NCBI RefSeq assembly: GCF_014692505.1
Contig: NZ_JACNYK010000001.1
Location: forward strand, 248,001 to 312,000
Origin: Sphingobacterium arenae
Lineage (GTDB): Bacteria; Bacteroidota; Bacteroidia; Sphingobacteriales; Sphingobacteriaceae
Direction: 5' to 3'
DNA: 64,000 bases
Shown: one piece after another, positions 1 to 10,400 of the stretch
How the letters are laid out: every line of letters begins with the position of its first letter
How positions within the stretch are numbered: position 1 is the first letter of the stretch
Position numbers and translations under genes: made by a program
The notes under the pieces: generated by a model
Told to the model about the DNA's origin: nothing
Databases searched by the model: none
The model's input: the letters and a program-made list of their open reading frames with translations, nothing else

Positions 1-1
1 A

Positions 2-1621
2 GTGTTCCCCCATTATAATTTTTACCCTTTGTCTAATGCGGATCATTTCAACGGAGATAATACTGCTTCGCAAAAAAACCGGATATTCTCAAAATATTTT
101 ATGCCGATGGGTCAGGGTAAGACCTTTTATTTGTATACCAAAATTACGCTCGGAACATTAAACGCTACTGCAGCTGGTATTCCTTTAGGCATGAATAATG
201 AAACTGGTAACTTGTTAATATGGGGGCTTGACGGTGGAAATGCGGGTCAACCTACGTTTTTCGTTAATTACTTTGGAACAGTTGTAAATGTAAACCCTAA
301 TGATGGCTGGCCTACAATAAATGAGGTCATGAGTCCAGGAGTTCCGGCGGAATTAGAGGTCGTAATTGCAGAAGGAATATTTTATTTGAGAGTTAATAAT
401 ACGCTGGTTTTTCAATTTAATATTCTGCCCGGTCAATTAAGTTATTTTACTCCTTTTCTCAGACCTCACCGTAACTTTATTAAAGTTCATGATTTGTATA
501 TTGAAAGCAACGATATGTACATTTTAAACTATGCAATGCATGAATATGAACAAGGATATACCAAAATACAATCTCCTGCTTTGGCAAAAGCTAATAATGG
601 TGACTTGTTGCTTTTTGCCGAAGGACGTTCCAATCCGGGATCAGCCATTGAGAGAGTTGCGCAAAATACTATTGCGGTTGGTAACACCGATATTATCATG
701 AAACGCTCATCGGATGGTGGTACCTCCTGGAGTGATCAATTGGTAGTATTAGCGGGTGAAAATAGTAGTTCAACGTATTGTTTTCCTCAGGTAGTAAGTC
801 TGGGAAATGGAAAGATTATACTGCATTACACGAAGATTGAAGGTTTATTTGATGTGACGGATACGTATACTTATAATGGGAATACGCAACAGATTTTTCA
901 AATTGAATCAACGGATAACGGCCAAACCTGGAGTTCGCCTGTAGAGATTTCTACCCCGTTGAAAGTTGCTAATACTTATGTGCGAAATGGCTCGGGGCAT
1001 GGAATAGAATTAAAATCAACGACGTATAATAATCGGATAATCATGCCACTTTCATACAGCAATAACACCGTTAGGGTAGCTATTTCTGACGATGGGGGGC
1101 AAACCTGGAATCTTAGTAATCAGTTGAATGGCTCTACCTATAAATATCCATCCGTTGTGGAGTTGGCTGATGGAAGACTAATGATAGTTATGGGGCACAC
1201 AGCTACCACACCTAGAAATAGAAGAAGATCTTATAGTAGTGATGGCGGCCAAACCTGGAGTACTGTAAACAATATTAGCTCGACTTTTGTGAATGTTGGT
1301 CAATTTGGACATCAATATGCAGGCGTTTCCGTGAAAGGGAAAGATGGAGAAATCATATTAATCACACCAACCGATAGAGAAACAGATGCTGATACGAAAA
1401 ACACGATTCCCTATCCAACTAGCCCCGTTGCTTATAAGAGTACAGATAATGGTGATAGCTACACTTCAATAGGCGAATTACATACCAAAACCACCTATTT
1501 TGGTTATAAATTGCCCTATGGATTTATGGATGCGGTAGTGTTAGACGACGGTACTGTTGTTATTGTCGGCGAAGGGGGGATAGAAAGTCCTACGGAAGGA
1601 ATTGTGATTTATAAAAAATAA
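2..1621 (+). CDS. exo-alpha-sialidase (GH33), 5' end cut by window edge
   Basis: The protein should release terminal sialic acids from glycoconjugates, probably in the periplasm or at the cell surface. Five Asp-box repeats (S-x-D-x-G-x-T-W type) are visible near residues 236, 303, 362, 411 and 479 (the last one degenerate), and an arginine/FAEGR motif typical of sialidases lies near residues 187-208 (IQSPAL then LLLFAEGR). Residues 1-165 look like a concanavalin/lectin-like beta domain, as found in front of bacterial sialidases. The frame is open from the first base and begins with GTG without a signal peptide, so the real start lies upstream. It is followed after 76 bp by the GH27 gene and is probably co-transcribed with it. 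The Asp boxes make the fold certain; sialidase specificity is inferred from the motifs and from the nan genes 20 kb downstream. Confidence 0.85.
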   Translation: MFPHYNFYPLSNADHFNGDNTASQKNRIFSKYFMPMGQGKTFYLYTKITLGTLNATAAGIPLGMNNETGNLLIWGLDGGNAGQPTFFVNYFGTVVNVNPNDGWPTINEVMSPGVPAELEVVIAEGIFYLRVNNTLVFQFNILPGQLSYFTPFLRPHRNFIKVHDLYIESNDMYILNYAMHEYEQGYTKIQSPALAKANNGDLLLFAEGRSNPGSAIERVAQNTIAVGNTDIIMKRSSDGGTSWSDQLVVLAGENSSSTYCFPQVVSLGNGKIILHYTKIEGLFDVTDTYTYNGNTQQIFQIESTDNGQTWSSPVEISTPLKVANTYVRNGSGHGIELKSTTYNNRIIMPLSYSNNTVRVAISDDGGQTWNLSNQLNGSTYKYPSVVELADGRLMIVMGHTATTPRNRRRSYSSDGGQTWSTVNNISSTFVNVGQFGHQYAGVSVKGKDGEIILITPTDRETDADTKNTIPYPTSPVAYKSTDNGDSYTSIGELHTKTTYFGYKLPYGFMDAVVLDDGTVVIVGEGGIESPTEGIVIYKK

Positions 1622-1697
1622 GAAATTTAACCTGGCGAAAGGAAGCTGTGATACGGTAGTATGATAATTGCTTTCTTGCTAATAACGAATAAAACAC

Positions 1698-3638
1698 ATG
1701 AGAAATAAAATTATAAATCTTTTGTTGCTTACGGCAGCCATCTGTTTATCTTCTAAAAGCAATACCTATTCAAAAAGTGCTGCCGAAAATTGGTTCGAGG
1801 AGATGCTTAATGCGAGCAGCGGGGCGGATAGTGCTAGCTGGGTGAATTCTATACGCGTAGAGACATGGTATGAACTACGTGACCGTTATAATGACCCGAT
1901 GTCGTTAATGGAAATGACTTGGGAAGAACGCGACAAGATATGGCAACGTGCGCTACCTGAAGATGCAGACAAATACAGTGTTTTAGCAAGAAGGTATTGG
2001 CGTTCTTATTTGGTTTCTTGTAATGAGCGGGGAATTAAACCGGTTAAATTTGATACCATTTCAACTAGTTTAAAAGAAGTACAGAAAGTAAGGCAGGTCT
2101 ACCTGGAATCACGGAAAGCAGAATATGTCATCCTAACCCCCAAACCGTCTAAACAGCCACAGATAAATAGTGTTGGTGCATATGGAGTACGTCCGGGAAG
2201 TGAAATCATATACCGGATTGCCGCCACAGGAGATCGGCCGATGAAGTACACGGTGTCGGATTTGCCGGATGGTTGTGAGTTTGATGCGGAACTGGGAGTT
2301 ATAAGAGGCGCTATTGAAAGAGAAGGACAATATAATCTACTTATAACAGCTCAGAATAAATATGGGAAATCTGAAAAAAAAGTGACTATAATTGTGGGAC
2401 AGCATATAGCGCTTACACCACCAATGGGATGGAACAGCTGGAATTCTTTTGCTTGTAATGTAACAGCTGAAGATATAAAAAGTACTGCAGATCAGTTAAT
2501 AAAAACCGGGCTTGCGGAGTATGGCTGGACCTATATCAATATAGATGACTGCTGGATGAAAGTACCTGATGTAGAGCATATGGAGGCAAAAGAAAAGGCT
2601 TTACTGGAGCCATACTACAAAGCAAATGTTGATTTCCGTATCAAAACAAAAAAGGTTCGCTTCAATGAGCAGGAATTGATTGGAGACACGCGTGACACAG
2701 GAGGAAATATTTTATCTAATAAAGATTTTCCAGATATGAAATTGTTGACAGATTATTTGCATAAGTATGGGTTTAAGGCAGGGTTGTATACTTCACCAGG
2801 ACCCCTAACTTGCCAGCGCTATGAAGGTAGTTATAAGCATGAATATGCCGACGCAAAGCAATTCGCAGAATGGGGTTTTGACTATTTGAAATATGATTGG
2901 TGTGGCTATCGTGCAGTTGTTTCGGAACCAAGCCTAGAAGAAGTGCAACACCCATATCGGCTAATGGGACAGGCACTAAAAGATGTCGATAGAGATATCG
3001 TTTACAGTCTTTGTCAGTACGGGATGAAAGAAGTATGGAAATGGGGGGCATCCATTGGCGGAAATGTATGGCGTACTACAGGTGATATCCGGGATAATTG
3101 GGAAAGCATGTCACGAATTGGCTTTAATCAGGCGGGCTTAGAATCTTATGCTGGGCCAGGGCACTGGAACGATCCGGACATGCTCGTCGTGGGGTATGTA
3201 GGATGGAGTAAAAATTTGCGTCCGACTTATCTTTCGCCAAACGAACAATATACGCATATCTCCTTATGGAGTTTGTTGGCCGCTCCCCTGTTAATAGGCT
3301 GTGATCTGACGCGCTTGGATGATTTTACATATGGATTGCTTTCTAATGCTGAGGTTATTGCAGTAAATCAGGATATTCTTGGTAAACAAGCTTCAAGAAT
3401 AATTAATGAAAACAATATTCAGGTATGGGCCAAACCATTATCAGATGGTTCTATGGCGGTTGGTGTGTTCAATCTGGGGGAAACTCCTGTGAACTATCAA
3501 TTATCACTTGCTTCATTAGACTTGCCGGGGAAACATACATTACGCGACATCTGGAAACAAGAAGATATGGGAAACATCGAAACGTCGTTTTCTGTAAGGA
3601 TAAACAGACATGGGGTTAAATTATTCAAAATTAAATAA
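1698..3638 (+). CDS. alpha-galactosidase, GH27, with N-terminal Ig-like domain
   Basis: It hydrolyses terminal alpha-galactosyl residues (a few GH27 members act on alpha-N-acetylgalactosamine). The GH27 core starts near residue 240 with the PPMGWNSWNSF signature. The nucleophile is D400 in KYDWC and the acid/base is D492 in WNDPDML. Residues 1-25 form a signal peptide. Residues 30-150 are an uncharacterised extension and residues 160-235 resemble a putative Ig (He_PIG) domain, which is common in Bacteroidota GH27 proteins and makes this one longer than plain GH27 enzymes. ATG 1698 is used because it opens directly into the signal peptide. Both ends of this gene, including about 20 bp of 5' flank, recur at 12187-12332 as a deletion relic. 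Confidence 0.92.
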   Translation: MRNKIINLLLLTAAICLSSKSNTYSKSAAENWFEEMLNASSGADSASWVNSIRVETWYELRDRYNDPMSLMEMTWEERDKIWQRALPEDADKYSVLARRYWRSYLVSCNERGIKPVKFDTISTSLKEVQKVRQVYLESRKAEYVILTPKPSKQPQINSVGAYGVRPGSEIIYRIAATGDRPMKYTVSDLPDGCEFDAELGVIRGAIEREGQYNLLITAQNKYGKSEKKVTIIVGQHIALTPPMGWNSWNSFACNVTAEDIKSTADQLIKTGLAEYGWTYINIDDCWMKVPDVEHMEAKEKALLEPYYKANVDFRIKTKKVRFNEQELIGDTRDTGGNILSNKDFPDMKLLTDYLHKYGFKAGLYTSPGPLTCQRYEGSYKHEYADAKQFAEWGFDYLKYDWCGYRAVVSEPSLEEVQHPYRLMGQALKDVDRDIVYSLCQYGMKEVWKWGASIGGNVWRTTGDIRDNWESMSRIGFNQAGLESYAGPGHWNDPDMLVVGYVGWSKNLRPTYLSPNEQYTHISLWSLLAAPLLIGCDLTRLDDFTYGLLSNAEVIAVNQDILGKQASRIINENNIQVWAKPLSDGSMAVGVFNLGETPVNYQLSLASLDLPGKHTLRDIWKQEDMGNIETSFSVRINRHGVKLFKIK

Positions 3639-3682
3639 CGCTGTTGTCCACTAACATTAAAATCCTTTAAACAAGTAAAAAA

Positions 3683-5197
3683 ATGATAAAGCACATGTTG
3701 ACATTTAGTCTTTGTGGTCTTTTAACGGCGACATGTGGCCAAATTATGGCGCAAAAAAAAGCTTCGAAACCTAATATAGTTTTTCTGTTTGTTGATGATT
3801 TAGGTTATGCTGATGTAGGTTTTAACGGCTCTATATATTATGAAACTCCTGCAATGGATAAATTGGCAAGAGAAAGCTTGGTGTTAGAAAACTCTTATAC
3901 CTATCCTACTTGCTCGCCATCAAGAGCAGCTTTGCTAACTGGACAGCAATCTTTCAGGACTGGGGTTTATACGGTTCCTGTTTTAGAAAAGGGGGATAAT
4001 ACAGAAAATATTTTTTCCAGATGGACCATAGACAAAAGCTATCCTCTTTACGCAGAGCCGTTGGCGGCGGCGGGATATAAGGCTATACATCTAGGAAAGT
4101 GGCATATTGTAGGCCCAGACCCTATAAATGAACTACAGAAACCTTATCCCTTTAAGGAGAAATTGAAACAGCCTAATGCTGGAAATTTCGATTGGGTGGC
4201 TTTGGCAAAATCTAAAGGAGTACAACAGTTCTATCCAGAGGGACGGGGCTTTGTAAAAAATGTTGGCGGTACTTTTAGAGGCGACCCAGCCTTTGAATTT
4301 GGCGGATATGAAAGCACAACTAAAGGGTATAGAGCACCTTTTAGTAATCCTTTTATCAGTCCAAAACCTAATGATGAATGGCTAACCGATAGATTAACAA
4401 ACGAGGCTATAGAATTTATGGATGAGAATAAAGATGGACCTTTTTTCGTTAATCTACATTTTTACGCGGTACATCGTCCAACAACAGCTAGAAGTAAAGC
4501 ATTAGTTAAGCATTTTTTATCTAAGCCTGGAGATTCTGTTTTAGGTCAGGGTGTTGGAAAAAAAAGGGAAGAAATGGCAAACTATGCTACTATGATCGCT
4601 TCTTTAGACCAAAATATACAACGTATTGTGGACTACTTGGATAAAAATGGATTAAGAGAGAATACCATGCTTATTTTATCTTCGGATAATGGCTATAATG
4701 ATGGAACAAGTAGCAACAACCTCATGCGAGATGCGAAAGGTTACATCTATGAAGGAGGAATAAGAGTGCCCACTATTATAAATTGGCCAGATAAAATTAC
4801 GCCCCGAAGAAGCGAAGCTCCAGTTTCATTATTAGATTATTTTCCAACATTTTTAGATGTTGCCGGGATAAAAAATTATAAAGGTAAACTGGATGGAAAC
4901 TCCATGACCGCTTTGTTTAAAGAAGATTCTAAAATTTTTACGGAACGCCCAATATTCTGGCAAGTCTCCAGCCAGTATAAGCATGGCACATGTTCGGCAA
5001 TAAGATATAAGGAATATAAGCTTATTCAGTTTTTGGCAAATGGTACAATAGAGCTTTACAATTTAGAGAATGACCCCAAAGAAGAACATAATCTAGCAAG
5101 CCAAGAGCTGGAAGTAGTGCATCAGTTGTTAACAAGCTTAGTAAACTGGAGAGAAGCAAATCATGTGCCTTTACCTTCCAATGCTGTAGTGAAATGA
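3683..5197 (+). CDS. sulfatase, S1 family (arylsulfatase A-like)
   Basis: An exported sulfatase that should remove a sulfate ester from a glycan in the periplasm. The signature CSPSR-AALLTG carries the cysteine (C77) that is converted to formylglycine, and the metal-binding DD pair lies in FVDDLGYADVG. The signal peptide covers about residues 1-23, ending in IMAQ. Lys and His active-site motifs (HLGKWH) and a C-terminal SSDNGYN metal motif are present, so the enzyme looks intact. The substrate cannot be read from sequence; the overall pattern is that of galactose/N-acetylgalactosamine or similar exo-sulfatases. The gene lies 44 bp after the GH27 gene and 18 bp before the next sulfatase, which suggests one transcript. 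It is visibly richer in A and T than its downstream neighbour. Confidence 0.88.
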   Translation: MIKHMLTFSLCGLLTATCGQIMAQKKASKPNIVFLFVDDLGYADVGFNGSIYYETPAMDKLARESLVLENSYTYPTCSPSRAALLTGQQSFRTGVYTVPVLEKGDNTENIFSRWTIDKSYPLYAEPLAAAGYKAIHLGKWHIVGPDPINELQKPYPFKEKLKQPNAGNFDWVALAKSKGVQQFYPEGRGFVKNVGGTFRGDPAFEFGGYESTTKGYRAPFSNPFISPKPNDEWLTDRLTNEAIEFMDENKDGPFFVNLHFYAVHRPTTARSKALVKHFLSKPGDSVLGQGVGKKREEMANYATMIASLDQNIQRIVDYLDKNGLRENTMLILSSDNGYNDGTSSNNLMRDAKGYIYEGGIRVPTIINWPDKITPRRSEAPVSLLDYFPTFLDVAGIKNYKGKLDGNSMTALFKEDSKIFTERPIFWQVSSQYKHGTCSAIRYKEYKLIQFLANGTIELYNLENDPKEEHNLASQELEVVHQLLTSLVNWREANHVPLPSNAVVK

Positions 5198-5215
5198 TAA
5201 TGATTAGTATAGATT

Positions 5216-6778
5216 ATGACCACAATACAATATCACCTAAAAACATTTTTATGGGTAACAATCAACTTGGTGTCCCTTCATCCGATCATGGCACAGACCC
5301 GTAAAAGACCAAATATTATTTTCATCTTCTCTGATGATCATGCCTTTCAGGCGATTAGTGCATATAACGGTCCTCTGGCAAAACTAGCGCCTACCCCAAA
5401 TATTGACAGGATAGGCAGTGAAGGAATGCGTTTTGATAAATGCTATGTAACTAATTCCTTGTGCACACCGTCACGAGCATCCGTGCTTACGGGCACCCAC
5501 AGTCACATCAACGGAGTAAAAATACTTAGTGACGGGCTGAATAACAGCAAAATCACTTTCCCTATGATTATGAAATGTTTGGGTTATCAAACAGCTCTCG
5601 TTGGGAAATGGCACCTTAAATCGAAGCCTCAGGGTTTTAACTACTGGGAAGTGCTCAATAATCAGGGAGAATACTACAACCCTGATTTTATTACCAGCTC
5701 AAGTACGGCAAGGGTAGCGGGTTATGCAACAGATATCATTACTGACAAGGCGCTCAACTGGCTGCAGAACGGCCGCGATAAAGCCGAACCATTCTTACTA
5801 ATGATCCACCACAAAGCACCACACAGATCATTTGAGAAAGGGCCTGATCATCTGCGCACCTTTGAGGGTGTCATCTTCCCGGAACCACCTACCCTGTTTG
5901 ACGATTATGTCGGACGTGGCACATCTGCCAAAACGCAGGAAATGATGATCGGAAAAGACTTGCGTTTAGGAAAAGATTTTAAAATAGCACCCAAAGAAGA
6001 TGAGTCTTCTGTGAATGGACGCATGACCGAGCAACAGCGCCAGGCCTGGAATCAAGTGTACGACTCGGTTTCAACCGATTTCCAATCCAAAAATCTGAGT
6101 GGGAAAGATCTCCTTAAATGGAAGTACCAGCGATATATGAAAGACTATCTAGCTACCGTGTGCTCCGTTGATGACAATGTTGGCCGTGTACTCGATTATC
6201 TTGATAAAAATGGATTAGCAGAAAACACTCTCGTCGTGTATTCCTCCGATCAGGGCTTTTACTTAGGTGAACATGGCTGGTTTGACAAACGCTTTATGTA
6301 TGAAGAATCTTTTCGAACACCACTATTGATGAGGTGGCCAGAAACCATCAAAAAAGGAGCAATCAATACCGATCTCGTTTCCAATCTGGATTTTGCGCAA
6401 ACTTTTATCGAATTGGCAGGGGGTAAATCACCAGAAGTGATGCAAGGGCTAAGCCTCGTGCCCGTCATGAAAAGTCAAACACCGAACGACTGGCGCACAA
6501 GTCTGTATTATCACTATTACGACTTCCATGGGCACAAGGTACAAAGACATGAAGGAGTAGCCAATAAAAACTATAAACTCATTCATTTCTATGACATCAA
6601 CGAGTGGGAGTTGTATGATCTTAGGAAAGATCCGCAGGAATTAACTAACCAATATGACAATCCGGCTTATCCGGCAATTGTAAAAGCTATGAAGGCAGAA
6701 CTCCAGAAGCTAAAGAAACAGTATGAGGTCGAATCTGTACAGACGAGCGATTCATCTGACTTAGCAATTGACCGATGA
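5216..6778 (+). CDS. sulfatase, S1 family (N-acetylglucosamine-6-sulfatase-like)
   Basis: Second exported sulfatase of the locus. The metal-binding start FSDDHAFQAISAY and the CTPSRASVLTG signature (formylglycine at C83) are intact, and HKAPH, SSDQGFYLGEHGW and KWHLKSKP match the conserved active-site blocks of the group annotated as N-acetylglucosamine-6-sulfatase or mucin-desulfating sulfatase. The signal peptide runs to about residue 27 (PIMAQ). Length (520 aa) is usual for the family. The DDHAFQAIS pattern points to the S1_11-type enzymes, but the exact subfamily call is from memory of the family and should be treated as tentative. Only 18 bp separate it from the preceding sulfatase. Confidence 0.87.
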   Translation: MTTIQYHLKTFLWVTINLVSLHPIMAQTRKRPNIIFIFSDDHAFQAISAYNGPLAKLAPTPNIDRIGSEGMRFDKCYVTNSLCTPSRASVLTGTHSHINGVKILSDGLNNSKITFPMIMKCLGYQTALVGKWHLKSKPQGFNYWEVLNNQGEYYNPDFITSSSTARVAGYATDIITDKALNWLQNGRDKAEPFLLMIHHKAPHRSFEKGPDHLRTFEGVIFPEPPTLFDDYVGRGTSAKTQEMMIGKDLRLGKDFKIAPKEDESSVNGRMTEQQRQAWNQVYDSVSTDFQSKNLSGKDLLKWKYQRYMKDYLATVCSVDDNVGRVLDYLDKNGLAENTLVVYSSDQGFYLGEHGWFDKRFMYEESFRTPLLMRWPETIKKGAINTDLVSNLDFAQTFIELAGGKSPEVMQGLSLVPVMKSQTPNDWRTSLYYHYYDFHGHKVQRHEGVANKNYKLIHFYDINEWELYDLRKDPQELTNQYDNPAYPAIVKAMKAELQKLKKQYEVESVQTSDSSDLAIDR

Positions 6779-6791
6779 AAAGCGTATCGGT
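6771..6791 (+). terminator. weak hairpin after the second sulfatase
   Basis: ACCGAT (6771-6776) and ATCGGT (6786-6791) form a 6-bp stem around a 9-nt loop that overlaps the sulfatase stop codon, followed by ACTTTTAG. The T run is short, so this is only a possible transcription terminator or mRNA 3' stabilising hairpin. Confidence 0.3.
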
Positions 6792-7351
6792 ACTTTTAGA
6801 GAAACGGAGTAAATATTTTCAGGCAATTAGTCTTAGCGATTTTTGTTTTTATATGTTCTACATCAATATTGAGTGACAGTCGATATTTATGAACAAATTG
6901 ATTATCCACCAAGAAAATAGAAATCAATTAATAAGCCTGCTATGAATCAAACTAAAATGCTTCTTTTATAACCAAATTAAACAGATTAAATTTTTAGAAT
7001 TTAGAAGGAAAGGGCTATTCCATGTTCGCCCCCGTTCCCAAAGGCCGTATTTATAATGTTTTTGAGCTTCGGCTGGTCTTGGAAATGGGGCTTGCGGATC
7101 CAGTTCAAATTTTAAAAACGACAACAATAGCGAAGTTTAAAAGCTGCAAGCTCATTTACTACCACATTTCGATAGACTCAAGAAAGTCTGATTGTATATT
7201 TTTCCTACCCTAAATCTCTATTGAATACATAGCTATTGGTTAGCTGTAACATGTACGTTTTTAAATTTTATCCATTCCAGGGGAGGAAATGGGGTGAAAA
7301 GCCAAGTCTAAATGATAGCAGGAAAAATAAAAGATAAAAAATAACCAAACA

Positions 7352-7383
7352 TTTGGATTTGTAAATGTTAACTTATACATTTG
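7352..7383 (+). promoter_or_regulatory. Bacteroidota-type promoter of the first susC
   Basis: TTTG at 7352-7355, a 20-bp spacer and TACATTTG at 7376-7383 match the TTTG / TAnnTTTG consensus of the Bacteroidota primary sigma factor closely. The predicted transcript start falls inside the adjacent palindromic motif at 7386-7403, about 45 bp upstream of the susC start codon. Confidence 0.7.
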
Positions 7384-7385
7384 AC

Positions 7386-7403
7386 ATGTAGTACATAACT
7401 ACT
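7386..7403 (+). promoter_or_regulatory. putative PUL 1 operator, copy at first susC
   Basis: ATGTAGTACATAACTACT. The first 11 bases are a palindrome (ATGTA-G-TACAT). A near-identical element sits in front of the sialidase/nan operon at 20571-20588, and partial copies occur at 6853-6870 and 18163-18173. The position just downstream of the -7 box suggests repressor binding; this is inference. Confidence 0.5.
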
Positions 7404-7434
7404 TAACTAAGGTTAAACCTTTTCGTTATAAACT

Positions 7435-10400
7435 ATGAAAGCAACTTTCGAAGTGTTCAATTTAGATCTATTGCCAAAGTACAGGCAATGGAAATGGATT
7501 TGGGCAGTTGTATTATTTATGTTCTTGCAGGATCCCGTATATTTATTTGGCCAGGATGAGGTAATCATATCAGGGGTAGTACGATCTCAAATTGATGGAA
7601 AGACACTTCCCGGAGTAAGTATACGCGTAACGGGTGCGTCAACGGGCGTAATAACCGATAAAGATGGCCGCTATATTATAAAAGTTCCAGAGGGAGGAAA
7701 TACTTTACAATTCAGTTATACCGGTTACAAAGAGTTGGAGATTATTACCAATAATAGATCTGTTATCGATATTTCGTTAGAAGCAGAACAGCATAGTTTG
7801 GACGAAGTGGTAGTAATCGGTTACGGCAAGCAATCGAGAAGGGAAGTAACAAGCGCAGTTTCAAAATTAGGTGGAAGCGCTATCGCGGATTTGCCTACGC
7901 CGACTATAAGTTCAGTTCTGCAGGGCAAAATAGCTGGTGTCCGAATTGCTCAAAACAGTGCGTCGCCCGGTTCTGAATCCGTTATCCGCATTCGCGGAGG
8001 GTCTTCTATTAATAAAAGTAACGTTCCTTTGTATATTGTAGATGGGTTTCCTCGTCCTTTTAATGATCTTGATCCCAGAGATATAGAGTCAATCGAGGTA
8101 TTAAAAGATGCTGCGGCCGCTGCTATTTATGGTGCGCGGGCTTCCAATGGTGTAATCATCATCACTACAAAACGTGGTAAAAAAGGATCTTCTAATATCA
8201 GTTTTGACGCAGGCCTTGGGTATCAAGAGTTCTTCCGCCGGATCGAGACCTTATCTGCCGAACAAGCTTTGCAGATAATGAGACCCGCAATAGTGCAATC
8301 AAGATTTAAAGAAGAGAGAGACTTTAATGGCAATACCGGCTATGGTACCGGGAACGATGAAAATAGTACATGGACTACGCGCTTTCTGCAATCTGGCGAA
8401 GTGGTATCTCCAGGCTGGAAAACTATGGAGGACCCCGTAACCGGAAAAATGCTGGTATTCCAGGACAACGATTTACAAGATATTTTGTATCGACAATCGC
8501 CACAGCAGAATTATAATTTAACAGCCTCAGGCGGAACAGATAAAATTCAATATTACGGCACTACCAGTTATTTAAATCAGGAAGGAGTTGCAATTGGTTC
8601 CTTTTACAATAGATTTAATGTCAGAAGTAATGTTGATTTTAAGATAAATGATAAAATAAACATAAAAAGTAATACCAATTACTCATATGGGAGAACTAAT
8701 CAATTTATTAATGAAGCTAATATCTTCTCGAGAGGAGTATTTAATGCGCGAACAATCAGAGACCATCTTCCAGACGGCACTCCTGGATGGGGATCCAATG
8801 CCTCGTTAGCTAATCCCTTGTGGGTTGTGAAAACGAGAGACAATGACGCTACGAACAGTCAAACCTCGATTGGACTAAAGGGAGACTGGGAGCCAGTTAG
8901 TAACTTACATTTCAGACCAAGTTTCGATTATCTTACCTTCTATTCCACCACGGATTATTTCGAGCGAGCGCACTTTTTTAACTCAAGGCGCACGGCGGAA
9001 TTTACAAGGAATCGGCAACAAAACACACAGTACGAAATGACCTTAAGCTATGACTTCTCCTTTTTAAACAGACATCATTTTAATACCCTTTTAGGATATA
9101 CCGATCTGTCGTTTAAAAGCGATGACGCAGGTGCCGAAGCTTACGGGGCTGGTACAGATAACATTCCTACGTTAAATGTATCACCTTTAATAGATGGAGC
9201 ATCGTCGAGTCGCGCTGAAGAGCGGCTGATAAGTAATTTTTCCAGAATAAATTATAATTATGAAAATAAGTATCTATTATCGGCTACACTTAGAAGGGAT
9301 GGTTCTTCAAAATTTGGTAGCGAGAATATCTTTGGCTATTTCCCAAGCTTTTCGGCAGGTTGGGTGCTGTCAGATGAATCCTTTGCTAAACCACTGTCAA
9401 ATGTCATTAGTTTCTTTAAATTAAGAGGCAGCTACGGTGAAACGGGGAATAACGATGTTGGTCGTTATACCTGGCAGGGTGCTTATAGTGCGGCACTGCA
9501 ATATGGAGGTAATGCAGCCATAAGCTCAACCGATATGCCAAACAGAATTTTGGGATGGGAGCGGACAGCTCAAACGGATATTGGATTTGATTTAAGCCTA
9601 TTTAAAAACCGAAGGATTGATGTGCTTTTTGACTATTATATAAAAAAAAGTAAGGATCTGTTGTTTTCGGTGCAGCTGCCTAGGGAGACAGGTTATAATA
9701 CGATCGAATCAAACGTGGGTATAGTAGAATTTAGGGGTTATGAGGTTGCATTATCTTCAAGAAATATTGCGAATAAAATATTCTCTTGGTCAAGTGATTT
9801 TAATATCGCTTATAATACCAATAAAGTGATTTCGTTACCTGAACGACAAGGAATCGAGAAGAATAGGATCAACGGGATTGTTTTTGCTGATGGAACCGGT
9901 TTTGGCGGAATTGCGGAGGGCGAGCGAACTGATAGTTTTTTCGGCTATAAAGTTGACAAGATTCTAGATAACGTTGAGGAAGCTACCAATGCTCGTTATG
10001 ATCAACTGGCTTACGGATACAATCCGGCAACTGGTACCAGAGTTCAGGGATCAAAGCAACCCGGCGATTTTGAGTGGGTAGACCGCGACGGCGATGGGAA
10101 GATCACCGAATATGATCAGTTTATTTTAGGATATAGCACCCCGACCACGACGGGAGGATTAAAGAATACATTTAATTACAAAGGACTAGAATTGGGTGTC
10201 TTTGTCGACTTCGCTGTGGGTGGCTCAAGAATGGATGCGGACAGAGGATGGTTAAATGGAACGGGTGCAAAAAGCCAGACTCCGACAACGGATGTTCTTC
10301 GTTCATGGCAAAAACCAGGTGACGCCTCCATTACTGATATGCCCCGGTTGTCTTATAACGATTCAAATCACAACAGAAACACCACCAGGCACAGCGATTT

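Larger units (their letters stand above)
6779..7434. other. 656-bp intergenic region before the first susC
   Basis: No convincing gene is seen. The stretch is A+T-rich except for about 7020-7130, which has a different base composition and contains a 63-codon open frame (7022-7213) with no recognisable motif. A partial copy of the PUL 1 palindromic motif lies at 6853-6870 behind a T-rich tract, and a good promoter with a full copy of the motif lies at 7352-7403, shortly before susC. Confidence 0.6.

Noticed and set aside
7022..7213. 63-codon open frame in the gap before susC
   Set aside because: It has no recognisable motif, no promoter box directly in front and no co-oriented partner; kept only as part of the gap description.
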